From: Zingiber officinale | Taxonomy: Eukaryota; Streptophyta; Magnoliopsida; Zingiberales; Zingiberaceae | Direction of reading: 5' to 3' | Assembly: GCF_018446385.1 (NCBI RefSeq) | Contig: NC_056000.1 | Location: 55,584,722 to 55,648,721 of the forward strand | DNA: 64,000 nt | In this document: positions 23,550 to 36,857 of the stretch, in pieces | Numbering within the stretch: the stretch's first letter is position 1 | Layout: every line of letters begins with the position of its first letter | Program-made: the position numbers and the translations under genes | Notes under the pieces: generated by a model | Told to the model about the DNA's origin: nothing | The model's database searches: none | What the model saw: the letters and a program-made list of their open reading frames with translations, nothing else

Positions 23550-23559
23550 TGTTGCAATG

Positions 23560-24379
23560 ACAACAAAATTTTATGTCCTTTGCTGCGAGACATAGGATTT
23601 GTTTCCAGAGATACATCATGCTTTGCTCACACCTCAATGGAAATTGAATTCGATATCCTTCTGGCAGTGAAACATAAGATTTGCTTTCAGAGATTAAATA
23701 TTGGCAATTACATATAGATCTTTCGCATCATGTATCTTAGAAGATACTTTTTTTTTTTGATAATCCAAGTGCCTTAGAGGTACACGGTCTTCCCCCAATT
23801 TGCTAAACTAATCCTAGAAGCCACTCTTGAACTGCCTTGTTGCCTAAAAATGTATTTCGTAAAGGGAAGGGAAAAAAAAATGAGAGAGTGACTCTCTTAT
23901 GTTGCTCCTTTAAGGGGAAAGAAAATATACACATTTTTTTTGTCAACGCGACTTGAGAGGAGTAAAGGCAAGATTCTGTACTTAGTAAAATTAATTTTTA
24001 AAACTTGAAAAGAATAATAAATCAAAAAATTTTAAATGCTCTGTTGCATAGGGTTGATTTTTTTTCCCCAGTTCAATAACTCATTTTTGATTATTTAAAT
24101 TTTTATAAATGACATTGAAACTTTAAAACTATCACTTTATCTCATAGTTGAAGCAATCATATGATCAATATTTAGTTGGCGTTATGATAATGATGCAGCC
24201 TATCAAGTGGTTAACTAGGCATAAGGTTTATGTTTATGAGAGCATTATGAAATGTAAAGTTGAATAAAATATCTTGAGCATTGTAGAAGTGACATTTGAG
24301 ATATGTACTTTAAGAACAATAGTAAAAACTTAAACTTATTCTTTTATAATGAAATCATGAAATTTATTTAAAATTCTAA
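23560..24379. other. PPR downstream flank, no gene seen
   Basis: AT-rich DNA to the duplication junction. It includes a T-run with CCAAGTGCCTTAGAGGTACA near 23765, probably SINE-derived. The equivalent in unit 2 is 37218-38055, which differs slightly and has an extra short insertion near 37740. No coding region is supported. Confidence 0.45.
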
Positions 24380-25494
24380 CTAAACATATGACAAATCAAA
24401 GAGTATGGACAAGATTTCTTGGTGCCACTAGAAACCAGAAGGAAATTTATGAAGAACGAGAAGTAAATAAAATCAAGGGGCCAGAAAATTAATTAATATC
24501 TTGTAGCATCTTTAATAGAGTGGGAACTGTTGCAATTTAATAAGAGCGGAAAGAAAAAAAGACAAGAAGGAAAGTGACCATGGCATTTTAAAGATTACTT
24601 GCAAAAGATATTGTTGAAGTACTTATATTGTGCATCAACCATAGCAGTGTGAGAAAAGATGAAATTTAATTGGAAACTTGGTCATTGCACACTGCAAACA
24701 CAGTGTGCACTTAGGTGATATATATTATAGATGAATTGTGTTTTACAGCTAGTGAAAGTTGTAAGCTACACATGAAGGATTGGAAAGATCGGGTAGAAGG
24801 AGGGTGAATAGATGATTCATCAAATTCTTACAAAAGTTACAACTCAATTAAAAGTTAGAACTTGACTAATGTAATCAGAATATAAAATGAATTGCAATAG
24901 AAGATAAATAATTAAATATTTTCAATGATAAAACTTGTAATTAAATTGCATTGTCAAAATAGGGATTTAAATTATGACGTAAAATTTTAATTTAAATTGC
25001 TACGAGAAAACTATAATTTAATTCCGACAATAAAACTGGAATTGCAATTCAGTGAGAAAACAATGTAATTGCAACGAGAAAACTTAATTTAATTGCAATG
25101 TCAATTCTAAATTTAATGTGCAACAAGAAAAATCAAGATAAAAAAGAAACAACAACACAATTTCTAATGTGGTTTGGAGACATCTCTTACTTGCTAGTGT
25201 CGCTCTGATGTGATACTTTTTCAATGAGAAATCTCACTATCAATGAAGCCAGAATGCTCTTTACAATTTTATGAATACAAGCCTTATAAGTCTCAAATCT
25301 AATCTAAAGGGATAACGATCTTTAGATCAAAACTTTGACAATCTCTTTCTTTATAATGTTGTGGAATATGAGTTTAAAATGGAAATCTCATCTTAGAGAT
25401 TATATATATAATGCACGAAGGAGAAGAGTAGTAGTTAAGAAAAGTTTGGTGTACGTATAGATGACGGGCAAAACTTGCCAAGAGTAATGCTCAA

Positions 25495-26120
25495 TAGGGT
25501 TGTAAACAAGCCGAGTCGAGCTTTGGGGTGTTCAGGCTTATTTGATAAGGTAACTAAGCCGAGCCGAGCCGAGCATAAAATGAACCAAGCTTTTGAAATA
25601 AGTGTTCAAGCTTGGCTTGGTTTATTTTTTATGAGCTTGAGCTTGTTTGAAGCTTGGCTTGAGCTTGGTTCATTTAGATGTTATAGCTCTCAATTCAAGC
25701 TTGGCTTGAGCTTGGTTCGAGCTTGGCTTGAGTTTGGTTTGAGTTTGGTTCGTTTAGATGTTATAAAATCTCTCAATTCAAGCTTGTTTAATTGTTTAAA
25801 ACTTTTAGTTGTTTGATTGATTATTGAGCTTGATAATTTAAATTTATTTTTTTATTATTTTATTATGTATTTAGCATATTGAAAAGAGTTTTATTAATGA
25901 ATATAGTTCGTGAATATTGTTCATGAATGTTGTTCATGAACGTTGTTCACGAACATTAACGAGCTGAACACATATGTGTTCAGGCTTGTTTGTTTAGTTT
26001 AACGAGCTGTTCAAGTTTATTTGTTTAATTAATCTTATGTATATTAAACGAACATAAACAAACTCTTACCAAGCCGAATACCAAACTTATTCATGAACGC
26101 TTGGTTCATTTACAGCCCTA
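25495..26120. mobile_element. Non-autonomous hAT element (unit 2)
   Basis: Counterpart of 11800-12426 with the same 8-bp duplication (25487-25494 and 26121-26128). The body differs from the unit 1 copy at many sites, mostly C/T and G/A, plus several short indels, although the flanks on both sides are nearly identical between units. Confidence 0.8.
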
Positions 26121-26175
26121 ATGCTCAAGACGAGACAAAAGAACCCATAAAGAATATATATTTTGAGCAAAGAGT

Positions 26176-27010
26176 TGGGAATATAATCAAAGTTCCACAT
26201 TAAAAATACATGGAAAAATCATAGGTTTATAAGATGAAAGATACCTTCATTGGTATAAGACTTTTTGGGTAGAGCTAAAAAATAAATTCACGAGGGTTTA
26301 TGTCCAAAGTGGACAATATCATATCATTATAGAGATATGTTAATTCTTTTGGTCTTAACAAGTGGTATCAAAACCATTGTAGAAATATGTGGAATAGTGG
26401 CCTTGAACAAAAGAGGTGGAGCTCCTATAGGAGTGAACTCTAATAAAAAAGTTCAAGCATCTGGTTAGTCGTGAAAAGTCCAAGCAGGTCAAGATTGAAC
26501 CTTAGGCGGTGAAAAGTATAGATATGTGGAATAGTAGCCGTAAACGAAGGAAGTGTAGCTCCTAGAGGAGTGAACTCTAAGCGAAAAGTCCAAGCATCCG
26601 GTTAGCTGTAAAAAGTCCAAACAGGTTAAGGGTGAACTCTGGATGGTGAAAAGTTCAAGAGGTCAAGGGTGACCAGATGCTAGCGGAAATCCTGGGAGAG
26701 TGAACCCTATGTGGTAAAAAGTTTTGAAGGAGAGGAGTGACCTCAATTGATTTGAGGGGAGGCCCGAAGCAGATCAAGAGTGGCTGGATGCTTGACAGAA
26801 GGTCCGAACCACGAGAATAACGGTGGTCATTTGTTTGAGGGGAAAATGGTTTGGAATATAATCAAAATACCACATTAAAAATATATGAAAAGATCATATA
26901 TTTATAAGATAAAAGATATCTTTATTGGTACGAGGTATTTTAGGTAGAGTTCAAAAATCCATGAGGATTTAGGTCAAAGTGGACAATATTATATCATCGT
27001 GGTGATGACT
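26176..27010 (+). mobile_element. TRIM (unit 2), fossil
   Basis: Duplicate of the TRIM at 12482-13316, carried along by the tandem duplication. Its parts are the same: left terminal repeat from 26176, primer-binding-type site, spacer and right terminal repeat from about 26851. Confidence 0.6.
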
Positions 27011-29180
27011 CAATTGGTTTTCAATGGTAGGAATTGGAATCTAGATCTCATCTACGAGCTTTACAAAATCTGAAATTTGCATTTAGCATAATCTGTAACC
27101 TTTGGTCAACTAAGGAAAATTGGTTGGTTGACCAAAGCACCTTTAGATCAAGTAATGGATAACTATTTGTTATTCGTCAACTAACACTCCTTAGTCAACT
27201 AAAGCAAGCTGTTTGGTCGACTTACAACGACAACAAAAAAAACTATTGGAACCTATTTTTTTAGGCTTTCTTGGTAACTCATTTCTATCTAGGCTCATAT
27301 TTATTTATTACTATATATTATACCCAAACTACAAATATTGGATATTATTTCTTCTACTATTATTAAAATTCTTCTCCAGTTAAAAGTTGTTCTCTCTTCC
27401 ATGTTAAACTTGTGGCTTGATTACACCAGTCACCCCAAATTTTGTAGTTGGGATTTGAAGTCTTACTAAGATAGTTTTGAGGATTGTGTTACTTGTTTTT
27501 CCTTGAGATTTTGAGAAAATGACCACATATCCAGAGTATGTTAACATTTCTGTTAAGAATAGAGAAAAATACTAGCCCTCTTCCTAAAATCATCCTCTAC
27601 TTAGGAAAGGCATCCTTTTATTTTTGTCATGAACTAGCTGATAGTAATTTACCATCAGCCGTTGACTCAAACATAATACCTACTGAAGTTTGTTAATATT
27701 TATATCTTTTAGCTGATGTATTGCGTTTTTCTGGATGTGATAACATCCTAGTTTTAGTTGCAACATTGTCTTCACTTTTCTTGTTAAACTTGATTTTTTG
27801 GAGTACCTAAGTACTCATTTATTCTAAGTTTATGAAGTCCCTTTGGGATAGCAACTCTTTTGATAGCTCAATTTTTCTAGTGTAGAATTACATAATCACA
27901 AAAGATTAGGAAGAACCTCAAAACCTTTTCATTGCAGTATAAGATTGACTTGTGTTGTCTATTTAGACACGTTGAAACAAGTGAAGTGTTATAGTGATGA
28001 TTTCGATCCAAGGTATTGGATGCGAGCTAAGTATTATCAAATGATAAAATCATAAAATGATTAATCATGGGAAAAAATTACAAGGTGTAAAGTATGCATA
28101 TAACTCAATAATCATGATTAAAAAATTTTCCCTAATAAATATTGACATAAATAAGGTATATGTATAAATTTTTTTAATTTTTTTATTAAGAGCAGAATTA
28201 TTCATGAATTTTTAAAACTTTACTACTCAAAAACATATGATGCACTTTATTGATTCAGAAATAGCAGCCGGTTAATCCCATGAATAGTCAGCTGAAAGGG
28301 AGGTTTAGTCAACTAGAATCAATCTGAAACTGGTACAGTTTGAGTTAGATCTGATCATGTATTATCCCCACAAACATATAGGTTATAATTATCCTTCACT
28401 CTATATGTTCTTTTAGTATAATAAGTTATATTAGAAAGTTATTCCGCATTTTACTGAACCATTTAAGCAAGTTTTGGTATTATCCAAATCATATATCATA
28501 TTCCTAAAACACCCCTCTTTTTTCTATATAGGTCCATTAGCCCGTTTTGGATGGGCGAACGAAATTGACTAATCGAATCATTTCAAATCAAAATCAATGT
28601 ACTTCTGAGATCTTTCTTAATGAATTTATGTTCTCGGATTTGAATTTGATAACCTAAATTGAGAACAATGAATTTTTAAATTTGCAAAGACTTGATAAAA
28701 TTTATCACAAACTTATTATTATAAATTGTCATAATTTTTTTAAATTTGCAAAGACTTGATAAAATTTATCACAAACTTATTATAAATCATATGACAATGA
28801 TACTTACTAACCAACACTTCCAATGTATTTTTATAACTCTTGATTTAAAACTATCAAACTTTTGAATTTTTGAATAGTGTAAGTACATCAATCAGTTTTA
28901 TCTCAAACTGACTGATGAACCTAGAGAACCGAACCACTTCAAACGAAAACTAATGTATTCATGAAAACCTCCTTAATATAACTATGCTCTCAAATCTAAA
29001 TTCGAAAGACTGTTAGAGTAAAAATTTAGAGATGTGCCTTCAATTTAAATTACCGCTCTCAATTTATGCTATCAAATTTAGATATGAGGGTATAAATACA
29101 TTTATATTGGTTGATTGATGGACATATAGAGAAAGATGAGGGGTATTTTGGGAATATAGGATGTGATTTGAGTAATATTG

Positions 29181-29376
29181 TTATAGTAAAAGATGGAATC
29201 TGCCACCCGGCCCCACACGGCCTGTCTCACAGCCATTTGCGAGGAGATAAATTGGGAAGCTGCAACTGGCCACTGCGGGGAGGGTATTTTTCTCGACTTT
29301 ATTGAGATTCAACCCCTTATTTATTGTAGCAATATTTATCCTGTAATAGTCAATTCAACCATGCCCCGGGGGCATA
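29181..29376 (-). mobile_element. tRNA-derived SINE (unit 2)
   Basis: Duplicate of the SINE at 15489-15684, with the same flanking ATTTGAGTAATAT duplications. Confidence 0.65.
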
Positions 29377-29740
29377 ATTTGAGTAATATCGAAACTTGCT
29401 TACATGTTTTAGTAAATTACTGAAAGTTATTTATTTACCAAAGGAGGATATGCTACTAGAGACTGTAGAATTGAATACATTAATATAAGCAAAAACAAAT
29501 TATAATATTTGAGAACAAAAAAAAAATGATAGTGGGTAAAGAGGATTATCTAAACCACATAGTTTTCCCCTAAAACAATCTCAAGAATTCCAAGCAATCC
29601 CACTTAAAAAATGTCATAGAATGAAAAAGGAAGAAAGAAATTTACAAGACAATCTCGCACATAGAAAATGGAAATAAAATGAGCAAACACAAGTGCAAAT
29701 CTAGCAACACATGGACAATCCTTTTTATAAACTTGCAAGT

Positions 29741-32657
29741 TTATGGTCTGACTATCCCGAGAACTATGGCTGCGATGATTGCGATAAGAATAAGCATTCC
29801 TATGCATGTCCATTTACGTGTGTTCCTCTGCAGCCTCTTCGCCTTCACAAGTTGACCCACACCAGAGGTTACATAATCATCAGCTTTTCCAACCTGCACA
29901 ATTCGTTCCTCATCTAACGTATCTTCTTCAGTGTTATACTAGTTTAAAAAATGATGAATTGTTACCTCAGATTCAATGTTATCTAGCATTTCACCTTGTG
30001 CATCAACCAACACCGCCATGTCCAAGAATATCTTGAATAAAGGATAATAATTAGCAAGGAAGGTAATCGAGATGGTGAAGTTTTAGCGGTCATGTGAAAC
30101 ATCAAACTTAGTAAAAACCCAAAACTGATTCAGATTGACTGATCCAGATCAACTGACCGAATTTCAGTTTAATTTTGTTTCTCCGAATCGGAGATTGATT
30201 ACCTGTTGTAACTCCAAAAGCTTCCTTTCTATGTCTCTCACTACGTCATGACGTTCTTGTATTTCTGCGAGTGTGTCTATTATCTGCCAACAAACAACGA
30301 AAACACTTGCAACATGTCCGAGTTCGTGAAGGATGAAGCAATGAAGGATTTGAAGGAAAGAACCTGTCCTCGTCCTTGCTCCTGAATTGCTTTGGCAAAT
30401 ATTTGCTCACCATTTCCTGTTTCTATCAAACGATCTATTGTCTGCAAGATTCGAGAAATTATAATGTCATACATAGTTAGCAGTGAGCAAATGAACAATG
30501 GAAGAACGATTGTACCTCTTCATCTGTATGAGTGCCTGTGACTGTTCATGAGTAATTCAGGAGAAATATTAGAGAAGTTTTGGAATTGAGAGGATCTTTT
30601 ATTTTGTTTAAGAAAAACAAAATCTTCAGATAAGCTACAAGAGTTAGTCATTTTTTTGTTTGGGTTTTCTTTTTCAAGAAAAGAGAAAAAGGAAAGGTGG
30701 TTGTAAACCTGTATAGACTCTTCTTTCCAGGATCTCTCGATATTCCCTCTGTATTGTTTCCCTGAGAGCCTGCATACCAAAATGTAAATTAGCAAATGGA
30801 AACAACCTAAGTAATGAATGAGCCCCTTCTTGAAGTTTGTATAAAAGGGTAATTCGGTGCACGAAACTCCTACCAATATCCGAAAAAGATCAAACTATAT
30901 TGAATCTATTGTACATAATTTTATTGTCATTAATTAGCTTTTTTATTTTTCCCTCTTTTCTCAATTCGATAAAATTACATGTCATAAAGCAACACAAGGA
31001 TGCCTCATGGATAGAGAAGTGTAAAAGATTTGTAGCCTGCTTACCTGAAACTGGTTCATCCTTTCTTTCAACTTGTTCTTTAATCCTCTGCAAATGTTCA
31101 GAATTGAGAAATGACTCAGAACAAGAAACCACGGGTAGTGAAATAAATTTTTATTTGAGTTAAAAATTACACTGTAGTTGCAGTTCTTGATCGATCCACA
31201 CTAGATCCTTTTCCACATCCAGGTTTCTTCCTGTTGGCTAGGTTCTAAAAATTGGAGAGTTTAAGTCGAAGTTAATATAGGAAATTAAGAACTAGACTAG
31301 GGCTAAATTTCTAAACATTTGACAGTGAGGAATTATCACTTATGCATTCTTTATTAATGAAATTTAAAATAATTCCACTGTGATAGGACTTGCTTCAGCA
31401 TCAAAATTCAAAGAGCAAAATAAATTTGAATAGGAGCACCATACATCTCTGTCTAGTTCTTCGAGTTTCGATTTTACTGAGCGAGCAACTCTCAAAACTT
31501 CATCGATGTCTTTGTCCATGCGGTGCTTCAGTTCTGCATCCATGACGGTAACGATATTTCGATAGACAACCGAAACTCAAACAAAGAAATTGTGAATCAA
31601 AACCCTTGAAAGTCCTTATTACCTTTCATGGCTGCTGCCTGTAGCACTGTTTTTGACTCCGCATTGGCATCCTGCATAGTTTAACACTGAAGTTAGTGAA
31701 ATGAGTATAAAGGAGACTTGTGCGCAAAGCTTTCGAGGCAAGTTGGAAACCAAGGTAAAATTCAGTTGGCACACAGATACTTCACTACCTGATGGAGAGA
31801 TCGAGACTTCATACCTGGAGGTTCTTCAAGAGCTGAGATAGTTTGTCGATTTGTTTTTCAACGTCTTGGACCTACACAACGTACAAAGGATCTAAGAATG
31901 TCGAATGCATTGGCTGTGTTGTAATACATTCTACACTTAATTGTGGGAAGAATGTGGTAATGGTATCAACTGATGCCAAAGGTTACCTGTGTGAAGAAAC
32001 CTTCAAATCCCTGCTCAGATGAATTTACCGAAACTTGCCTTCCCATTTCGATATCTCCGAATCCTGAAGCTCCATCTCGAGCAAGCTCAAAAGAATCCTA
32101 ATAATTAAGCAAGCAAAATCAAACTAGAAAAAGTAAGTTGGCAATAATTGGACAAGAATAATGAGTTATCAAGGAGGTTTTTATTGGAATCTTTAAAAGG
32201 AAGAGTGCTCCACTTCATTTTGTTCTCTTCAAAAATACACTTATTTTTTAAGATATTGTAGCAACTATGGCTACAGTTGTTGGACAATCGAATAACCCTG
32301 AAGCCGAATATTATAGTTATCAATGATACTCTGTCCAATTGAACTTGAAACAATGTTTTCAGAACAGCTAACAAAGAGTGAACAAAAGATAGAGAGAGAG
32401 AGCATCAAGATTTCCAACACTCGACTTTGATTAAACATTTGATGAATTCGATAGGACACATAAAACCAACAGCTATGAATTCGTCCAAAATCAACAGCTA
32501 AGAATTGAGCGAGCTCATTTGGATTGAAAGCGCCGAGTAAATCAATCGTCGATGCCATGGTTTTAAGGTCGTTCTTGGACCACCCTAAAACTGCACGATT
32601 TGGAATGACAAGAATCAAAACAAAAAAAATGGAGATTACCGTAAGAAGATTATTCAT
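29741..32657 (-). CDS. SYP132: Qa-SNARE syntaxin, SYP132-like, intact unit 2 copy
   Basis: The 13-exon structure matches the unit 1 copy, and here every exon joins in frame to give about 301 residues (Arabidopsis SYP132 has 304). The start is MNNLLT, split from DSFELARDG by intron 1. Order: acidic N-terminus, Habc helices including [11 protein letters not shown] (44-54) and [15 protein letters not shown], the linker [13 protein letters not shown], and [19 protein letters not shown] before the SNARE motif. The SNARE motif includes [16 protein letters not shown] with the zero-layer Gln near 241. A C-terminal anchor (about 280-298) ends IVRP. It sits at the plasma membrane and pairs with SNAP33-type Qbc and VAMP72-type R-SNAREs in known systems. 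SYP131 versus SYP132 is not settled. It lies head-to-head with the DYW-class PPR gene across the SINE cluster. Confidence 0.88.
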
Positions 32658-33299
32658 GGCGCAAGAAGCAAGAAATCCTCAAGATTCAGTAAGGAGTTCC
32701 TCAACCGATGGAGATGGAGATGGAGCTGAAAAACAAGAATCCTTCATCCAGCACACGGATTTGACCTGGTTGAGAGGGGAGCGGGGGAGTAGGCAGGCAG
32801 CCCGGTCAAGGGTTTGGGATGTATCACACGAAACCCCGGGGGGTTTTCTAACGGGTAGGATTCGATATTTTTGACCGAGTAGGCAACAGCGTTACCGTTC
32901 GGCGAATCAGAATTGACCGCGCATGCATCCGGATCGGCTGATATGGACGGATAGGGTTCAGGGCGCTGTAAGGCAACGGGATCAGGTTGCGGAGGGCGAC
33001 CGTTGTTGGCGCGCTGGGGTGGAAGAAGATAACGAACGAGAGAAGGTGAGACTTCTTTTGTTGCGTTGTTGGTTTCTGGAATATTTTAAGAACGTGGAGT
33101 TCTCGAAGGCGAAATTCATTTTGCACCCTGTATTCTACCTTTTCTTTGTAAAATAACCTTCGTTAGCTTTATATCAAAATACAATTTAATAAAATTAATT
33201 TAATTAAAATTTTAATAAGGGATGTTCTGTTATATATATTTTTATCCGTGTATTTTTCTAACATTTTTTAATTCGACTGCTCGGTATCTAATTTACGCA

Positions 33300-34815
33300 G
33301 ATTGATTTTAAAAATGATTAATTCAATTCCACATAAATTTGTTATCGGCATAAATTGAAATAAAATGCCCGTGGAGGCCCATTAAAATGATCAATATTTT
33401 TAGGTCCATTTTTCCGCAATTGAAATTCAAATCTTAAATTCTTAATTATTAGTAAGAGTTAACCATTACACCATTGCCCCTCATTATAGCAAAAAAGGAT
33501 GAAATCTATCATTTCAATGGCCTCATATGGTTAGCCTCATGACTATATATGAGGAGGTAAATTAAGAAGCTGTAGTTGATCACTACAGGGAGAGTTGTTG
33601 GTTTGACTTTACCGAGAATCGACCATTGCCTATTATAGCAAGTTCAATAGGCAACTCAACCCTACATTGGGAGCTACATCATTACCTTGGTAGCAAAAGG
33701 TGAAATCCGCTATCCTAATTGCCCTACACAGTCGGCCCTACGACCAGCTATGAGGAGATAAATCGGAAAGTTATAGTTGGCCAATGCAGGAAGAGATTTT
33801 TTTCTTCGACTTTGCTGAGATTCGAACCCTTGTCCTATAATAGTAACTCTGTCTCATATTAACCAACTCAACTCTGCCCCAGGGGTAATATATCTTCCAA
33901 AAATAAAGCTTATCACAACAATAGTCAGCCATGAGGCACGCAAGTGCAAGGGGGCTTAAACCCTCTTATTATACCACGAACGATTTTGTAAAAGGTGAAA
34001 TCTGTCACCTCTGGTAGCCCCCTATCACTGGCCTATACCATTAGAAGAAAATAAATCAGAAAACTGAAGTTAACTATCACATAGAAGGATAATTCCTTAA
34101 TTTTTATCGGGATTCAACCTTGCTCAATTTTGCAAACATACCATATGATAATCAACTCGACTATACCCTAGGGGTGACTTAAAGTCCCTCGTGCCTTTTG
34201 AAAAAAATGATTAATCAGATCAGGTAACGTCAAATCTGGGACGATCGGTTCAAGTCCACAAAAATTTTCCACCTGTTGCTAAGGTAAATCGAGAAGCGCT
34301 CGTGGCGGGCGGTCCAAAAGCCCAACATATAAATGTGTTGTAGGTAGGAATCGAACTGTAAATACCTTGATGATAATTGGTCATCTTCCACTGCACCATA
34401 GCCCTCCTCAAAAGGTGATTTGCTCACCCCTATTGCCCCCGTCAATCTGTCCCTAAACTAACATGATGGAGATAAATCATGAATGACTACTATCCATTAA
34501 TACAAGTGGGCAAGGTATGGGCTGAGTATATTCAGACACGTCGAGTTTTGACTTTAAGACCTACAGCACCCTATGTCTCAATCATCGCAAAATAGCCCTC
34601 TTGCCCTTTGAGGCAATTCACTCGCCCTCAGCGTCCCGCCACCCCATCCCTAGACCAACACGAAAGAAGTAAATCACAAGTTGCTACTACCCATTAGTAC
34701 AGATGACAAGGCATAGAGGGAGGCATGCTCGAACACGTTAAATTTCAACTTCAATACCTCATATAATAATACCTTATATCATTATTGCATCACCCCGAGG
34801 AGATGTCCTAATAAT
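33300..34815 (-). repeat. Cluster of about seven SINEs (unit 2)
   Basis: Counterpart of 19640-21150, with members in the same order. The part at 33610-34015 is almost identical to unit 1, the part at 34020-34605 differs by about 5 percent, and from about 34610 on it is again identical. Confidence 0.65.
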
Positions 34816-35001
34816 CTTTGAAAAAAAATTAATAATTTTAATTAGTCTTATTGTCAATCTCTAATAGATTGGCTCGGTACCCTACTGTCCTTTCATTGTG
34901 GCAATGAAAGGGCAGTCAGTTTCTTGCTCCAGTGGAAATTTTTTCTTTAATGGGCAACGATTGCGCACATTCTTTTCCTACGCTGCTGCTCCGCTCCTTT
35001 T

Positions 35002-36735
35002 ATGACTCGGGATCTCCTCTCGCGCTGCAGTCACAGTAAGCAGGTGAAGCAGATCCAGGCCCGCCTCGTCACATCCGGCCTTCTCCTCGCCAGCGTCTTC
35101 CACCACAACGCCCTTCTCCGTGCCCACTCCCGCACCGCCTCAGCCTCACCTTCAGTTTCACCTGCCGCCGCTTTCCCCATTTACACCCATCTCCTCCGCC
35201 GTGGCCTCCGCCCCGACTCCTACACCCTACCCTTCCTCCTCAACTTCTGTTCCCTCCTACTAGCCCGCTACCATGGCCTCTCCGTCCACGCCCACGCCAT
35301 CCGCCTCGGCCGCGACGCCGACCTCTTCCTCGCCAATGCCCTCATCCACTTCTACTCCGTCGTCCGCGACCTCGCTGCTGCTCGCCGCATTCTCGATTTG
35401 GCCTCCTTCACCGACGTCGTCTCCTACAACTCCATGCTCACCGGTTACCTGCGGGCCGGCGATTTGGACTCCGCCTGGTCGTTGTTCGACGGAATGTCTG
35501 AGACAAACGTCGTCACTTGGTCCGCTATGATCTCTGGCTGCCTTCAAGGAGGGCGATCCAAGGAGGCGTTGGCTCTCTTCTCGCGGATGCAGGCGGAGGG
35601 ACCAGAGCCAAATGATATGACCCTCGTCAGCGTCCTCGCTGCCTGCGCTCACTTGGGAGCTCTGGAGCAGGGAAAGTGGATTCACAGCTACTTGAGGAGT
35701 AATGGAATCAAGATCAGCGTCTTCCTGGGAACTGCATTGATCGACATGTATGCTAAGTGCGGCCAGGTTCAACTGGCCTTGAATCTGTTCGATGAAATGC
35801 CTGAAAAAAATTTGTTGACTTGGACCACTATGATCAAGGGCCTCGCCATGCACGGCAATGGTGTCGAGGCACTGCAACTCTTCTCGGTGATGGGGGCATC
35901 AGGCTTTGTCCCTGATGATGTCGCATTCATAGGCGCTCTTTGTGCTTGCACTCATGCGGGGCTGGTCGATCAGGGTCGCGAGATCTTTGATTCCATGAGA
36001 AAAGACTACGGCATTGAGCCAAAGCTGGAGCACTATGGATGTATGGTTGATCTATTGGCACGCAATGGCTTGCTTGAAGAGGCTCAAGGTCTGATCAAGA
36101 GCATGCCAATGGAGCCTGATGCCCTTGTATGGGGAGCACTCATGGCGGGTTGCAAACTCCACAGGAATGTCGAATTGGCAGAGCACTCTGTTAAGCATTT
36201 GATCAAACTGGAGCCGGATTCCAGCGGTGTTTATGTGCTTTTAGCAAACATATACGCGTCTTCGGGTAGACATGACAAGGCTAGGGAGGTGAGGTGTATG
36301 ATGAGAACGAAGAGATTACAGAAGACACCAGGTTGCAGCTTAGTCGAGATTGGTGGGAGAATTCATCAGTTTTTGGTAGGTGACATAGCTCACCCCCTGA
36401 TTAAGGACATATTGTCAAAGTGGGAAGAGATTGAGAGCTTGATAAAGCTGGAAGGATATGTGCCTGACAAGAAAGAAGTACTCCTGAACATTGACGATGA
36501 GGAAAAAGAAGATGCACTTGCTCGTCATAGTGAGAAGTTGGCAATCGCGTTTGCACTGATCAGCACTGAGGAAGGCATGCCGATTCGCGTGGTGAAGAAT
36601 CTTCGAGTATGCAGTGACTGCCATCAGGTAACTAAGCTTATATCTAAGGTTTATTGTAGAGAAATTATCGTTAGGGATCGAACACGGTTCCACCTTTTCA
36701 AAGGGGGTTCTTGTTCTTGCAATAATTACTGGTAG
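35002..36735 (+). CDS. DYW-class pentatricopeptide repeat protein (unit 2)
   Basis: Second copy of the gene at 21344-23077, encoding the same 577 residues, with the same deaminase residues (HSEKLA, CSDC) and the same NYW end. I found no nucleotide difference between the copies over the coding region or for several hundred bases on either side. Either the pair was homogenised recently or both are under strong constraint. The identical silent sites argue for recent homogenisation or very recent duplication. Expression of either copy is unknown. Confidence 0.95.
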   Translation: MTRDLLSRCSHSKQVKQIQARLVTSGLLLASVFHHNALLRAHSRTASASPSVSPAAAFPIYTHLLRRGLRPDSYTLPFLLNFCSLLLARYHGLSVHAHAIRLGRDADLFLANALIHFYSVVRDLAAARRILDLASFTDVVSYNSMLTGYLRAGDLDSAWSLFDGMSETNVVTWSAMISGCLQGGRSKEALALFSRMQAEGPEPNDMTLVSVLAACAHLGALEQGKWIHSYLRSNGIKISVFLGTALIDMYAKCGQVQLALNLFDEMPEKNLLTWTTMIKGLAMHGNGVEALQLFSVMGASGFVPDDVAFIGALCACTHAGLVDQGREIFDSMRKDYGIEPKLEHYGCMVDLLARNGLLEEAQGLIKSMPMEPDALVWGALMAGCKLHRNVELAEHSVKHLIKLEPDSSGVYVLLANIYASSGRHDKAREVRCMMRTKRLQKTPGCSLVEIGGRIHQFLVGDIAHPLIKDILSKWEEIESLIKLEGYVPDKKEVLLNIDDEEKEDALARHSEKLAIAFALISTEEGMPIRVVKNLRVCSDCHQVTKLISKVYCREIIVRDRTRFHLFKGGSCSCNNYW

Positions 36736-36857
36736 CAGCAATTGGGACCTTAATAACTTGAAAATTGCGGATCTCTCTTTAGTGGCATCTGTATTGCTAT
36801 GCTAAACCAACTTGTTTCACTCAACCATTTGATCACCTTTTTTGCTATGTTGCAATG

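Larger units (their letters stand above)
10685..24379. repeat. Tandem duplication, unit 1 (13,695 bp)
   Basis: The sequence from CTAAACATATGACAAATC at 10685 recurs at 24380 and the two copies run in parallel in direct orientation to 24379 and 38055. Each unit contains a hAT element, a TRIM, a SINE, a SYP13-group syntaxin (minus), a SINE cluster, a DYW-class PPR gene (plus) and a Mutator-type MITE. The outer left edge reads AATATAA then CTAAAC, the outer right edge ATTCTAA then TTATG, and the junction ATTCTAA then CTAAAC, which leaves TAA as 3-bp microhomology. Confidence 0.93.

Noticed and set aside
24377-24379. The tandem duplication as a pure assembly artefact
   Set aside because: Not ruled out, but the junction has clean microhomology distinct from both outer edges, and the units differ by mosaic substitutions, a non-homologous block and gene-level indels. 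A real duplication is the simpler reading.
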